Origin: Bryobacteraceae bacterium
GTDB taxonomy: Bacteria; Acidobacteriota; Terriglobia; Bryobacterales; Bryobacteraceae
DNA: 64,000 nucleotides
NCBI GenBank assembly: GCA_026002855.1
Contig: BPGD01000001.1
Coordinates: 3,232,001 to 3,296,000, forward strand
Direction of reading: 5' to 3'
The position numbers were made by a program, and so were the translations under genes. Numbering within the stretch: the stretch's first letter is position 1; each line of letters begins with the position of its first letter. Positions 1-10,165 of this stretch are shown here, in pieces. The notes below the pieces were generated by a model. That model worked only from the letters and a program-made list of their open reading frames with translations. It was not told the origin of the DNA and did no database searches.

Positions 1-1836
1 CTGAGCGCCGGCTTCGCCCATGGGGAACTTGCCGGACGGATGGCTGCGGAGGTGCTCCAGGGCGTGCGGCCCGCTGATGTGCCGCTGCGTCGCCACGGCA
101 ACATCCGCCTGGTTGTTGACGATGCCGTGGCGGCCCGCTGGGGCATCCCTCGTTCGGCGATTCCGGCAGGGGCCGACATCGTCAACCCGCCAGGCGGCTG
201 GCGGGCCTTGTCCAGCGCGGATCAGCGGCTGCTGGCCGCCGGCGCCGCGCTGGCGGTGTTGCAGATGCTCCTCATCGCCGTGCTGCTGGTCACCATGTGG
301 CAGCGGCGCAGGGCCGAACGGGAGCTGAAGGAAAGCCGCGAGATGCTGGAGCGCGCGCAGCGGATCGCCCGGATCGGTCTGTGGACGCGCAACGCGGCCA
401 CCGGTGCATTGCACTGGTCCGGCGAGGTCTACCGCATGTTCGGCGTGGATCCGGCCAGGGTCCGCGCATCCTTCGAGAGCTTCCTCTCCTTCGTGCACCC
501 CGAGGACCGGGCGCGCGTGGAAGAGACGGTGCGGTCGAGCGACCGGCAACGGCGCAGCCGCGTGCTCGAATTCCGCGTCGTGCGCCCGGACGGCGCCGTA
601 CGCTACGTCCGCAGCGTGGGCGAATGGACCACCGGACCGCGGGGCGAGCCCCTGGTGGCGGGCATGGTGCAGGACATCACCGAACTCAGGCAGCTCGAAG
701 AGCTTCTCGCCCAGGTCCAGCGCGTCGAAGCGGTCGGCACGCTGGCCGGAGGCGTTGCCCACGACTTCAACAACCTGCTCACCGTCATCAACGGCTACAG
801 CCAGTTGCTGGCCGGCGCGCTGAGTCCCGACGATCCCCGCCTGCTTCACGTCCGCGAAATCCAGCGCGCCGGCGAGCGCGCCTCCGAACTGACGCGTCAA
901 CTGCTCGCCTTCAGCCGCCGGCAGATCCTCTCGCCGCGCCTGCTCGATCTCAACGAAGTCATCCAGGACAGCGCCGGCCTGCTCAAGCCGCTTCTCGGTG
1001 AGAAGATCGAGCTGCGCCTGGAGCTGTCGACGTCGCTGAGCCCGATCCATGCCGACCCGGCGCAGCTCGGCCAGGTGCTCATCAACCTGGCGGCCAACGC
1101 GCGTGATGCGATGCCCGACGGCGGCACGCTGACCATCCGCACCGCAAATCTGACGCTTCAGGAATTTTCCCGCGCGGGCGAGGAAAAGATCCTGCCGGGC
1201 CGCTATGTCGAACTGATTGTCTCTGACAACGGCTGCGGGATGGACGAGGAGACGCGGCGGCGGGCATTTGAGCCTTTTTTCACCACCAAGCCCGTGGGGA
1301 AGGGAACCGGGCTCGGCTTGGCCTCCGTGTATGGCATCGTGCGGCAGAGCGGAGGATACATCACGCTGGCAAGCCGCTTGGGAGAAGGCGCCACGTTCAG
1401 GATCCTGTTCCCCGCCGCCGAAGGCGCCCTGGCCGGCAAAACGCCCGCGGCCGACACGCCCGGCTTCAGGGACTCCGGCCGGATCCTCGTCGTCGACGAC
1501 GAGCCGGAATTGGGCGAAGTCATGGCTCTGGCGCTGCGGCAGGCCGGCTACGACGTCCGCCTGGCGCTGAGCGGAACGGAAGCGCTGGCCCTGGCGGAGC
1601 GGGGCGGCGGCTGGCGGCCGGATCTGCTGCTGACGGAGCTGGATCTGCCTGGCCTGGATGGCGCCTCGCTGGCGCGCCGGCTTCAGGAGCTTGTGCCAGG
1701 ACTCCGCCTGCTCTTTCTTTCGCATCCCGACAAGTCGGCCGACTCGGCGGCCGGGCGGCCGGCCGCACCGCTGCTGGCCAAGCCGTTCACTCCCGCGGCG
1801 CTGACCGCGGCCGTCCGCGCCGCGCTGGGCCACTGA
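1..1836 (+). CDS. Hybrid sensor histidine kinase, 5'-truncated
   Basis: The frame is already open at base 1, so the N-terminus is outside the window; 611 residues are visible. The first ~70 resemble the C-terminal end of ABC_sub_bind-type periplasmic sensor domains (RWGIP motif). One transmembrane helix follows (residues ~77-100), then a PAS_3 domain (~118-220), a HisKA H-box with the phosphorylatable His254 (VAHDFNN), and a HATPase with N-box (NAARD-like NARDAMP), DNGCGMD and a GxGLGL lid. Residues 494-611 form a receiver starting VVDDEP with the conserved Lys (AKPF), but the position of the phosphoacceptor Asp is Glu546 (LLLTELDLP). It is an inner-membrane kinase acting on an unseen partner; ligand unknown. 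The receiver probably does not accept phosphate normally. Confidence 0.9.
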   Translation: MSAGFAHGELAGRMAAEVLQGVRPADVPLRRHGNIRLVVDDAVAARWGIPRSAIPAGADIVNPPGGWRALSSADQRLLAAGAALAVLQMLLIAVLLVTMWQRRRAERELKESREMLERAQRIARIGLWTRNAATGALHWSGEVYRMFGVDPARVRASFESFLSFVHPEDRARVEETVRSSDRQRRSRVLEFRVVRPDGAVRYVRSVGEWTTGPRGEPLVAGMVQDITELRQLEELLAQVQRVEAVGTLAGGVAHDFNNLLTVINGYSQLLAGALSPDDPRLLHVREIQRAGERASELTRQLLAFSRRQILSPRLLDLNEVIQDSAGLLKPLLGEKIELRLELSTSLSPIHADPAQLGQVLINLAANARDAMPDGGTLTIRTANLTLQEFSRAGEEKILPGRYVELIVSDNGCGMDEETRRRAFEPFFTTKPVGKGTGLGLASVYGIVRQSGGYITLASRLGEGATFRILFPAAEGALAGKTPAADTPGFRDSGRILVVDDEPELGEVMALALRQAGYDVRLALSGTEALALAERGGGWRPDLLLTELDLPGLDGASLARRLQELVPGLRLLFLSHPDKSADSAAGRPAAPLLAKPFTPAALTAAVRAALGH

Positions 1837-1842
1837 CGGGCG

Positions 1843-1861
1843 GCAGCCCCGTCAGGGCTGC
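1843..1861. terminator. Hairpin between convergent genes
   Basis: A perfect 7-bp stem, GCAGCCC with GGGCTGC around a 5-nt loop, lies between the stop of the kinase and the stop of the convergent VWFA pseudogene. There is no T-tract, so its role as a terminator is only suggested by position. Confidence 0.3.
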
Positions 1862-3803
1862 ACCTGAAAGCCCGCCCTCTGCTCGGCGGCGGCGCCGCCC
1901 CCTGAGGCCACGATGCGGAGTTCGTAGTCGCCCGGAGCGAGTTTTTTGAGCGGAATCATGCCAAAATACGGGAAAATGCCTGCCTGTATTTCTACCAGTT
2001 CCAGGTTGAAATAGACAAGAATTTTTCCGTCGGAAAGAATTTCCGCCATCACGGCCGGCCGCGCGCCAGGCTGCGTATAAGCGACGAAATAAAAGCCCGG
2101 CTCCCCGCGGCCGGCGTTGTCGAGGCGCGGCGTGACGGCGCCGCCCGCAAACCGCAGCGGGTCCGGGCCGCGGTCGTCCGCTTCGCCGTAGTTCGTCTCC
2201 GGCGGCAACGAAGGATCCACTCGCCGGACTATCACGATGCTGCTCAGCGCCGGCGCGTCCTGGCGAAGGGCGGGCACGAGGAAAGCGACGCGCTTTGTGC
2301 CGACGCGCCCGCCCGGCCGGTCCGCCACCGCGCTTTCCATCACGTAACGGCCCGGCGGCAGCGGGAAATGATCGTTATAAATGAAATCGCCGGCCTGAAA
2401 TGCCGTGAGTTTTTCAAGCGGACCGGAAAAGGGTACGTCGCGCGTGGCCTTGCGCACCGCCCGGCCGGCGGCGTCCCTGTCGACAACGAGAAAAGACGCG
2501 TGCATTACGTACGTGCTGGCCGCCTCATTGCGGCGCACGCTGAGGTTCCGGATGGGGATTTCGATCTGGAAGGCGCACTGCACGCGGCCCTGCGGCGCGG
2601 GGCCGAAGCGGAACATGCCGGCGCGGTAGTCCACGTCTTTGGGCATCGGATTCGCGCTCAGCGGCCGCAGCAGCGGGATTTCATGAGGGAACAGCAGCGC
2701 CTGCATGCCGGGGGCAGCGCGAAATAGCCGCTGCGCGCCTGCACCTGCACCCCGGGGCGTTTCACGCGAATCTCGATCCGGAGGAACCGGCCGTCCCAGT
2801 GCGTGTTCCGGGGCGAGTCGCTGAGCAGATAATAGGCTGCCGCGTCTTCCACCGCCTGCCGCAGCGGGGCGCGCAGATCGTTGGTGCCGGCGGCGGCCAC
2901 GCCGCCGGTTGCCGCCGCCGGCGCTTCCACAACCGGCGCGCTTCCCGCCCCCAGAACGGGCGGCTGCGACGGATCGTCTCCCGGAAGCACCGCAGCGGGG
3001 CGGAGCTCGCGGGCGTCCACCGTCTAGAAGGCCACGTTGTTGCGGTTCGCCTGTCCGACAAGGGCTTGCAGAAGCGGTCCCCCGGCCAGCTTCTCGCTGA
3101 AAAACACCGCCGTCTTGCGTCCTTCAATCCGCCGCAGCCCGAGCACCATCGAGAGCAGCCCCTGCACCGTGGCCGTTCCCTGCCGCTCGCGCACCATCTC
3201 GGCGGCGCGGGCCTCCATCTCAGCCAGAGCGTCAGCCATGGCCGCGGCAGCAGGGTCGCCGCTGCGGATCTCTTTCGTCGGCTGCCCGATCTGCGGAACG
3301 CCTGCGCCGCGGGCGCCGCGCGCGCCGGTGAGCCGCTCCACCGCCCACTTCATCAGATACGGCTCGCTGGCGAACGGCTGGACAATGCGGAAGGAGGGAT
3401 CGAGCTGGACCACCGCGTCATATTGGTTCGGCGGAATGCTGCGCTTCGCCAGATCCTCGACCGCCCCGCGCACGAGCGCCCGGCCATTGGCGCCAAGGCG
3501 GTCGAAGGCAGGCAGGATCAGCCGCACCTGGCGCGTGGGATCGAGCCGCCGCGGACGCTCCCCGAGCCGCGGCGCCGCTTTGATCACGTCGCCCCTTCAA
3601 TGCGGCGCAGGCTCCGGATTTGCTGGGGCATGCCGTCTTCGAGGACTTCCATTTCCTCCGACCGCAGGTCGGCAACCTGACGGCCGCGGCGGTCGCGCAC
3701 AACGAAATCCACCGGCACTTCCTCGGCCGTGGTTCGCAACGGAGGCGGCTCCTGCGCCGGCAGCAGGGCTTGCGCGAGAGCGGCCGCGGCAAAGCTGCTT
3801 CAT
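1852..3803 (-). pseudogene. Decayed VWFA-related (acidobacterial type) secreted protein
   Basis: Read on the minus strand, pieces in three frames line up with the acidobacterial VWFA-related family. There is a signal-peptide-like FAAAALAQALL, then VPVDFVVRDRRGRQVADL with an EDGMPQQIRS strand, the VWA body, a YYLLSD segment and a long C-terminal beta-rich part. The pieces are separated by a frameshift just after the ATG (~3795), a frameshift at ~3588, an in-frame TAG at 3024-3026 in the spot where the family has an aromatic residue (NNVAF-stop-TVDA), and a frameshift at ~2706. The ATG overlaps the stop of the upstream TPR gene (ATGA), so the two were once translationally coupled. With at least four lesions it cannot make the full protein. 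Some lesions could be sequencing errors, but their number makes real decay more likely. Confidence 0.85.
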
Positions 3804-4956
3804 TTTGAAATTCCCGCCCCGCCGCGCAGGACCTCGCGCTGGCGGGCGATTTTCTCGCGCATTTTGAGCTGCTACTCCGCGTCGACCGCCCGTCCGGCGC
3901 GCGCGTAGGCGTTGGCAAGCACGGTGTGACACTGGAGTCACTCCGGCGCCAGTCTCACCGCAGGCTCCGGCGCGTGAATGGATTCTTTGAACTCTCCCAG
4001 ATCGAGCAACAGCCGGCTGAGAATCTGGTGGGCAATGAAGTCCACCGGCACCAGTTGCACCGCCTGCCGCGCGGAAGGCAGGCCCCTGGTCGTCTCGCCC
4101 TGCTTCACCCAGTAATTGGCCAACTGGAGCCGCGCCTGCACATGGCCCGGCGTGACGGCGAGTTCTCTTTCCATCTCGGCGGCCGTGGCGCCGTCGTCGG
4201 CGGCCAGCAGATGCACGTAGCCGGCCGTGGAGTGGACGTTCGGGGGGCGGGGAACCTTTCAAGCAGCCGCTGCACGTTCTCCCGCGCCTCTTCGTGGCGG
4301 CCCTTCCCGGCGAGCAGCACGGCGCGGCCGGCCAGCTCCACCGCCTCCCGGTCTTCGGCCGGAACCTGGCCAGGCAACCAGACGAGCCGGAGCAGATTGA
4401 TGCCGGTGGCCTAAACGAGCAGTGGCGTCTCGGGCTTTTCCCGCGCAAACTCCTGCAACAGCACGTTGGCCAGATCGTGAGGGCCGGCGCGGTTCAGCTG
4501 GGCGACAAGGTGGAAGCGCGCCACCGTGTCCATCTCCGATCCGGCGGGCAACGGCTGTCGCGCCGTCTTGACTGCAAGCAGGTGTTTCAGCGCCAGATCA
4601 TACTTGCCGTTCTGATACTCGGTCAGCCCAAGCATTGCCAGCGCCGCGCCGTGCTGCGGGTCCAGAATCACCACCCGCGCGAAGGCTCGCTTGGCCCCGG
4701 CATGCTGGTCCTTGTCGTCATGAACCGGCCCCAGACACTACCAGGCTTCCGCGTTTCGCGGGACGAGCTTTACCACTTCGCCGCAAATGTGGATGGCCTC
4801 GTCGAGCAGCTCGGCCTGCCGCGCCGCCTCGCCACCTTTCATAAGCTGCTTGACGCGCGCCGCGGCAGCCGGGCGCGGCCTCAGTGGCGGAGACTTCGGC
4901 GGTGATTGACCGCCTGCCATCATTGCCAGCCATGCCGCCACCAGGAGCGCACGCAT
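3800..4956 (-). pseudogene. Decayed TPR-repeat protein
   Basis: It begins with a signal peptide (MRALLVAAWLAMMAGG) and continues as tetratricopeptide-like helices (e.g. ILDPQHGAALAMLGLTEYQN, residues of the TPR consensus W-LG-Y-A-P). The frame is broken by TAG at 4738-4740, TAG at 4411-4413, a frameshift at ~4250 in a run of C's, TGA at 3938-3940 and TAG at 3872-3874. Reading through these positions gives one continuous TPR protein of about 385 residues ending in TGA at 3800, which overlaps the start of the VWFA gene. TPR + VWFA pairs are common in acidobacteria as exported proteins. Both members are broken, so the whole operon has lost its function together. Confidence 0.82.
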
Positions 4957-5095
4957 CTCCTCTCACTATGCCCCCGGCGCAGGCCGCACGCCAGTGGGCC
5001 CTGTCAATGGATTCTGCATCGGACAACAGGGGCACGCACCCGAATCTCGGCTCACCCTCTTCGCACCGGAGCCTGTAACAAAACGTTAAGACTTC

Positions 5096-5124
5096 TTGTC
5101 TTGCCCCATGCGGAATGCTAAGCT
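5096..5124 (+). promoter_or_regulatory. Candidate sigma70-type promoter of the Oar-like gene
   Basis: TTGTCT (5096-5101) and TAAGCT (5119-5124) are 17 bp apart in a local AT-richer stretch. Transcription would begin near 5131, which argues for the ATG at 5152 rather than 5131 as the start codon. The match to consensus is only moderate. Confidence 0.3.
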
Positions 5125-5151
5125 CTCTTCATGCAGGGGTTGTCTACAATC

Positions 5152-8100
5152 ATGTCAACAAACACACGGATCTGTACGCTGTTCGCTCTTCTGGCCCTGT
5201 TGGCCCTGTCTGCCAACGGGCAAACGATCACTGGCGCCATCACTGGCACCGTGACGGATCCTTCGGGCGCGATCGTTCCGAATGCAACCGTCACGGCGAC
5301 CAACACGGCCACGAACCTGACGTATGAGACCCGGACGAACGAAGCCGGTGTCTACAATCTGCTGTTCCTCCCTGTGGGCGATTATACGGTCACGGTCGCT
5401 GCACAGGGCTTCAAACGTTCGACCCTGGGACCATTCAAGCTGGAAGTGAACCAGACGGCACGCGTGGACGTGCGCCTCGAAGTGGGCGACACGACGCAGA
5501 CCGTGGAAGTGCGCGACATTGCGCCCATCCTCCAGACGGAGTCCACCCAGACCGGCGACACGCTGACATCGCAGAAGCTGACGTCGCTGCCATTGAAGGG
5601 CCGCAACTTCGTGTCCATGACGCTGCTGATTCCCGGCGCCGTCTCGCCGAACCCGGAAGCGACCAACAGCCGCTTCGGCGCGCGTCCCTACGTCAACGGC
5701 AACCGTGAGCAGACCAACAACTTCATGCTCGACGGCATCGACATCAACGACTCCATCGACAACCGCGTCGGCTACTCGCCCAACGTGGATGCTCTCGAAG
5801 AAGTGAAAGTGCTCACCGGCAACATGGGTGCCGACTACGGCAACGCCGGCGGCGCCACGGTGATGCTCACCATGAAGAGCGGCACCAACCAGTTCAAGGG
5901 CAACGTCTTCGAGTTCCTCCGCAACGAAAAGCTTGACGCCAACGGTTTCTTCCGCAACCGCAACCCGAACACCGCGAAGCGGCTCGGCTACAAGCGAAAC
6001 ATCTTTGGCGGCACGCTTGGCGGCCCCATCCGCCGCGACCGCGCCTTCTTCTTCGTGAACTATGAAGGCACCGAGCAGCGCACCAGCGGCCCTGCTTCGG
6101 CCAGCGTGGCCCCGCAGGCCTGGCGCCAGGGTGACCTGAGCCAGTTCCCCAACGTCATCCGCGATCCCCAGGCCGGCGGCGCGCCCTTCCCGGGTAAGCA
6201 GATTCCTCAATCGCGCATCGTCAATCCCGTAGCCAGGAAGCTGTTCTCCAGCCCGGACCTCTACCCGCTGCCAAACCAGGCCGGTGCCGGCGCTTTGGGC
6301 GTCAGCGGCAATTATGCGTCTTCTTCGGCCAGCACCCTGAAGAACCATCAGGGCGACGCCAAGCTCGACTACCGGCTCAGCGACAAGGACAATCTCTCCG
6401 GCCGCATCAGCTGGGGTGAGTATGAGAGCTACGGCAGCCGCACGGCCCTGCCCGTGAACATGACCTCGGGCCAGCTCGGCCCCACGCGCTCGGGCGTCAT
6501 CAACTGGGTGCGCACCTTCTCGCCGACCATCGTCAACGAGGCCCGCGTGGGCTTCTCGCGCATCATCATCAAGGACACCACCGTCGACTGGTCCGGCAAG
6601 CTCGGTCCGAACGGCAACCAGGCGTTCGGCATCCCGGGCGGCCAGCCGGTGCCAGGGCTCAGCTCGGTGAGCCTCGGCAGCGGGCTCACCTCGGTGGGCG
6701 CCAGCGGCATTTTCTCCAACACCGCCGACAACAAATACACCTACTACGACAACCTCACCTGGCAAAAAGGCCGGCACCTGCTCAAGATGGGCGCGCAGTT
6801 CATGCGCTACCAGCAGAACCGCTATTACTCCGGCAACAACGGCGTGCTCGGCATCTTCAGCTACAACGGCACCTATACCGGGCTGGATTACGCCGACTTC
6901 CTGCTGGACCAGCTGGCCAGCAAGGGCCGTGGTTCGGCCACCGGCACCTGGGGCCACCGCTTCTGGCGCTCCGCCTTCTTCGTGCAGGACGACTGGAAAG
7001 CGGCTCCCAATTTCACCGTCAATATCGGCCTGCGATACGAATATATGCAGCCGATTTACGAAGTCGCCGACCGCCAGGTCAACATCGACACCTTCAACGG
7101 TGTGTTGCAGTACGCCGGCAAGAACGGCAACAGCCGCGCGCTTTACAAGCCTTACAAGAACCAGTGGATGCCGCGCATCGGATTCGCCTGGACGCCCGGC
7201 ATCCTGAGCAACAGGCTGGTGGTGCGCGCCGGCTGGGCCTATATGAGCTTCATGGAAGGCACGGGCGCCAACCTCCGCCTGCCGCTGAATCCGCCGTTCT
7301 TCATCGAGACCAACTTCAACTACGACGTCAACGCGCCCGGCTCGATCACCACCGGCTTCGCCGACGTCGTCACCTCCGACATCCGGCTCGACATGCCGCG
7401 CCCGGCCGGTACGGTTGTGCCGCAGCTCCAGGGCCGCGCCTGGCACCCGGACCTGCGCCCGCAGACGACCTCGCAGGTCAATTTCACCCTGGAATACCAG
7501 ATCGATAAATCGACGTCGATCTCGGCCGGCTACGTGGGTCAGAAAGGCACGCACCTGGTGGCCCCGGTCGAGGCCAACCAGCCGCTCCCCGGCACCGGCC
7601 CTGTCTCCACCTGGCCGAACCTGAACCTGCGCCGGCCGCTGATCAACAAGCTGCCGAACGTGGGCAACATCGCGCGGACCGAGTCCTCAGCCACCATGGA
7701 TTACCACTCGCTCCAGCTTTCCGCCCGCCGCCGTTACTCAGGCGGCCTGGAGATGCTGGCCAGCTACACCTTCGGCAAGACGCTCACGGACAACCTGGGC
7801 TACTACGGCAGCGCCTTTACACAGGGCGAAGGCGCATACTGGCAGAACGCCTATGACCGCCGTGCCAACCGCGGGCGCGCTTTCTTTGACGCCCGGCACA
7901 ACCTGAGCATCGGCGCCCTCTATGACCTGCCATTCGGCAAGGGCAAGAGGTTCGGATCGAACATGCCGAAAGCCGCCGAACTGCTCTTCGGTGGCTGGAA
8001 CATCAACACGATGGTCCTCGCCCACAGCGGCTTCCCGATCACCGTCCGCGCCATCGATCGGACCAGCCAGGCCGTTCGTGGCAATGTCCGCGCCAATTAC

Positions 8101-8496
8101 TTCCGCAAGCTCGTCAAGAACGAGTCGCTCGTCAATGTCGACAACTTCTTCGGCCTGCCGACGGACACGGCCGCACGCACCGCCTTCTTCTGCCCGGCGG
8201 GCGTCGATGACGGCAAGTGCCCCTACGGCAACCCCGGCGACGGCCTGTTCGGCACCGCCAGCATCGGCACCGAGCAGGCGCCGAGCTTCTTCTCAATGGA
8301 CTTCTCCATCGGCAAGAAGTTCTACGTGTCCGAGTCCCGCTACTTCGATTTCCGGACGGAGTTCTTCAACGCTCTCAACCACGTGAGCTGGGCTCCGCCT
8401 CCGGCCAACATCGGCTCGCCGGCGACCTTCGGCGCCGTCACCGCGCAGGTTCAGTCGCCGCGCAACATCCAGTTCGGACTGAAGTTCTACTTCTAG
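5152..8496 (+). CDS. TonB-dependent Oar-like outer-membrane protein
   Basis: The 1114-residue protein has a signal peptide (ICTLFALLALLALSANGQ) followed by a CarboxypepD_reg-like Ig-fold domain (~residues 25-110: GTVTDPSGAIVPNATV, then GVYNLLFLPVGDYTVTV). A plug domain follows (LKGRNF, NNFMLDGIDIND, DYGNAGGATVMLTMKSGTNQFKG), and then a long beta-barrel ending in aromatic FGLKFYF. This is the typical acidobacterial Oar/CarboxypepD-plug family, thought to import or move oligomers through the outer membrane with TonB energy. The start at 5152 is preferred because of AGGGG ~12 nt upstream and a proper signal peptide; ATG 5131 is the alternative. It stands alone and is closed by a strong terminator. 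The substrate cannot be told from sequence. Confidence 0.93.
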   Translation: MSTNTRICTLFALLALLALSANGQTITGAITGTVTDPSGAIVPNATVTATNTATNLTYETRTNEAGVYNLLFLPVGDYTVTVAAQGFKRSTLGPFKLEVNQTARVDVRLEVGDTTQTVEVRDIAPILQTESTQTGDTLTSQKLTSLPLKGRNFVSMTLLIPGAVSPNPEATNSRFGARPYVNGNREQTNNFMLDGIDINDSIDNRVGYSPNVDALEEVKVLTGNMGADYGNAGGATVMLTMKSGTNQFKGNVFEFLRNEKLDANGFFRNRNPNTAKRLGYKRNIFGGTLGGPIRRDRAFFFVNYEGTEQRTSGPASASVAPQAWRQGDLSQFPNVIRDPQAGGAPFPGKQIPQSRIVNPVARKLFSSPDLYPLPNQAGAGALGVSGNYASSSASTLKNHQGDAKLDYRLSDKDNLSGRISWGEYESYGSRTALPVNMTSGQLGPTRSGVINWVRTFSPTIVNEARVGFSRIIIKDTTVDWSGKLGPNGNQAFGIPGGQPVPGLSSVSLGSGLTSVGASGIFSNTADNKYTYYDNLTWQKGRHLLKMGAQFMRYQQNRYYSGNNGVLGIFSYNGTYTGLDYADFLLDQLASKGRGSATGTWGHRFWRSAFFVQDDWKAAPNFTVNIGLRYEYMQPIYEVADRQVNIDTFNGVLQYAGKNGNSRALYKPYKNQWMPRIGFAWTPGILSNRLVVRAGWAYMSFMEGTGANLRLPLNPPFFIETNFNYDVNAPGSITTGFADVVTSDIRLDMPRPAGTVVPQLQGRAWHPDLRPQTTSQVNFTLEYQIDKSTSISAGYVGQKGTHLVAPVEANQPLPGTGPVSTWPNLNLRRPLINKLPNVGNIARTESSATMDYHSLQLSARRRYSGGLEMLASYTFGKTLTDNLGYYGSAFTQGEGAYWQNAYDRRANRGRAFFDARHNLSIGALYDLPFGKGKRFGSNMPKAAELLFGGWNINTMVLAHSGFPITVRAIDRTSQAVRGNVRANYFRKLVKNESLVNVDNFFGLPTDTAARTAFFCPAGVDDGKCPYGNPGDGLFGTASIGTEQAPSFFSMDFSIGKKFYVSESRYFDFRTEFFNALNHVSWAPPPANIGSPATFGAVTAQVQSPRNIQFGLKFYF

Positions 8497-8519
8497 CCCG
8501 AAGCTGGAACCGTTTCTTC

Positions 8520-8560
8520 GCGCCCTCCCCCGGATTTGCGGGGGAGGGCGCTTTCATTTT
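8520..8560 (+). terminator. Rho-independent terminator after the Oar-like gene
   Basis: A perfect 12-bp GC-rich stem (8520-8531 with 8540-8551, GCGCCCTCCCCC) closes an 8-nt loop and is followed by a T-rich run (TTTCATTTT). It lies 24 nt after the TAG stop. It may also stop the leftward A/H operon, which ends at 8693. Confidence 0.85.
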
Positions 8561-8654
8561 CGGCAGGAATTCTCGATACCGCAGAGATAAAGGTGGCACA
8601 TTTCCGGTCAGGAAAATGCCTGTCGTATGGAAAATTGCCAAATGCTGCCTTCGT

Positions 8655-9215
8655 TCACTGTCATGAAATCCGGACCGTTTCTTTCCCGGATCTCATGGCT
8701 TTTCCGCCTGACGGTTCCTGTCCTGCTCCATCCGGATCAGTTCCACCGCGGCGCAGAGGCGTGTCACGAACTGTTCCGACTTCAGCGCCTCGCGCAGAAT
8801 GCTCACCGCCTCCCCGGTCCCAATGGCCGCGATGGCCTCTGCTGCCGCCGCCGTCAGATCATGCCCCCCGGCCCTCCTCTCCTCCAGGATCGCCTTCAAC
8901 TGCGGCAGCAGTTCCGAAGCGCGAAGTTGGCCCGCGGCCTGCACCGCGTAGAGGCGCACGGTCTCCACGGAGTCGCGCAGGAGATCCTCCAGCCGCCACG
9001 CTTCATCCTGAGTCAGGAACCGCCCGGCCAGACGCGCGGCTTCCAGACGGAGTGCAGGGTCTGGACTGCCCAGGGCGCTCAGCAGGACGGGCCTCCCGCT
9101 GAGATCGCCCTGTTCCAGCAGTAGTCTGGCCGCCGTCAGGCGGTTCCATTCGTCGGCGTCCTTCAGCATGGCCAGCAGCGGCTCACGCCTGCCGGTGATG
9201 CTTGCCAGGCTTTCG
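8655..9215 (-). repeat. A/H array repeat, copy 4 (H3 3' part)
   Basis: Nearly identical to 11118-11675: it covers the last ~170 codons of H3. Only about 40-50 bp beyond the H3 stop still match the start of an A gene (the region up to TTCATGAC), after which similarity stops. The array therefore ends in the beginning of a lost fourth A gene. Confidence 0.8.
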
Positions 9216-10165
9216 GCGGCCTGAAACCGTGCCACAGGGGAAGGATCCAGTTGGGCAACGGCGCGAAGTCCATAAGCTGCGTCTGCCAATCCGGCCAACC
9301 TTGCCGCGGAAATGGCGAACAATCGCTTGCTCTCGTCTTTGTCGGACAGCCAGACCAACACTGTTCGTCTCGCCTCGACGTCCCCGCAGACGGCCAGGTC
9401 TTCAAGCATGGCTCGGGCTCGCTTTTCATCCGACTCTTTCATGGCTTGCTCCCGCAACAAGTTCAGGCCCGCCGGGTTCCTCAGGCGGCAAAGCGCCGAT
9501 GCGGCTGTTCGCTGTAAACGGGCATCCGCGTGCTTCAGGAACATGGCAATGTCCGATACGGCCGCCGTCACCTGCATTCCAGCCAGCAGCTCCATGGCCA
9601 CCATCTGAATCTGGGAGTTCCCAGACCGAAGTAGCTTCCGAAGACCATCGGCGGTTCCAGGCTTTCCAGCGAGCTCCCACATGCGCGAGGTTGCTGCCAT
9701 CCGGACGAGCTCTGCCGGATCGTCCATCCCGGCAGCGACCATCTCCGCCGCATCCGGATGCTCCGACCTGGCCAACGCCTCCAGCAGCCACATGCGGGCC
9801 CGTACCGACGGGAATGAGTGCGAGTCGTTTGCTGCCCTCTCCCGCCAGTATGCTGCCAGCAATTTCTCCGCCATGCCCGGGTTTGAGCGAAAGCGCAGGG
9901 CATTGGCCGCGTCCATTCTTGTGCCAGCCCATGCATCGTTCAGTGCCTCCAGGAGCCACTTTTCGCTCACGGGATCGGACAGCCTCCGCATCATAAATGC
10001 GATCGTGAAGTGGCGTACCATGGCGTCGGAATGCTTCCTTGCCGCAGCCACGATTTGCCATTCAAGGGAGGACGTCTGCACCTGCGCGGCGGAGAGTGAA
10101 TTCAGCAGAATTCCCCGCATCAGAAGCACAGCTACGGCGACACAGTATTGCTGGGAACTCACCAT
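8693..10165 (-). CDS. Exported HEAT-repeat protein H3
   Basis: 490 residues. The start ATG overlaps the stop of A3 (ATGGTGA), so the two are translationally coupled. An N-terminal hydrophobic signal (MVSSQQYCVAVAVLLMRGIL) precedes roughly ten HEAT/PBS-lyase-like helical repeats such as DPSPVARFQAAESLASITG and LLQDS-type helices. The last ~170 residues are almost identical to H2 and the last ~70 to H1, whereas the N-terminal two thirds differ. HEAT solenoids bind protein partners; an enzymatic role is not suggested. It is the last gene of the A/H operon. A more distal frame extension (to 10228) is open but has no ribosome site. Confidence 0.85.
   Translation of the reverse strand: MVSSQQYCVAVAVLLMRGILLNSLSAAQVQTSSLEWQIVAAARKHSDAMVRHFTIAFMMRRLSDPVSEKWLLEALNDAWAGTRMDAANALRFRSNPGMAEKLLAAYWRERAANDSHSFPSVRARMWLLEALARSEHPDAAEMVAAGMDDPAELVRMAATSRMWELAGKPGTADGLRKLLRSGNSQIQMVAMELLAGMQVTAAVSDIAMFLKHADARLQRTAASALCRLRNPAGLNLLREQAMKESDEKRARAMLEDLAVCGDVEARRTVLVWLSDKDESKRLFAISAARLAGLADAAYGLRAVAQLDPSPVARFQAAESLASITGRREPLLAMLKDADEWNRLTAARLLLEQGDLSGRPVLLSALGSPDPALRLEAARLAGRFLTQDEAWRLEDLLRDSVETVRLYAVQAAGQLRASELLPQLKAILEERRAGGHDLTAAAAEAIAAIGTGEAVSILREALKSEQFVTRLCAAVELIRMEQDRNRQAEKP

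Noticed and set aside
3024-4740. Four TAG stops in the TPR/VWFA genes, as if TAG were recoded
   Set aside because: TGA stops and several frameshifts occur in the same genes, and TAG ends intact genes elsewhere (e.g. the Oar-like gene at 8496 and hsdS at 37318).
5155-7554. Long open frame antisense to the Oar-like gene (799 codons)
   Set aside because: High-GC shadow frame: no family motifs, no ribosome site, and the plus strand has a complete, conserved protein.
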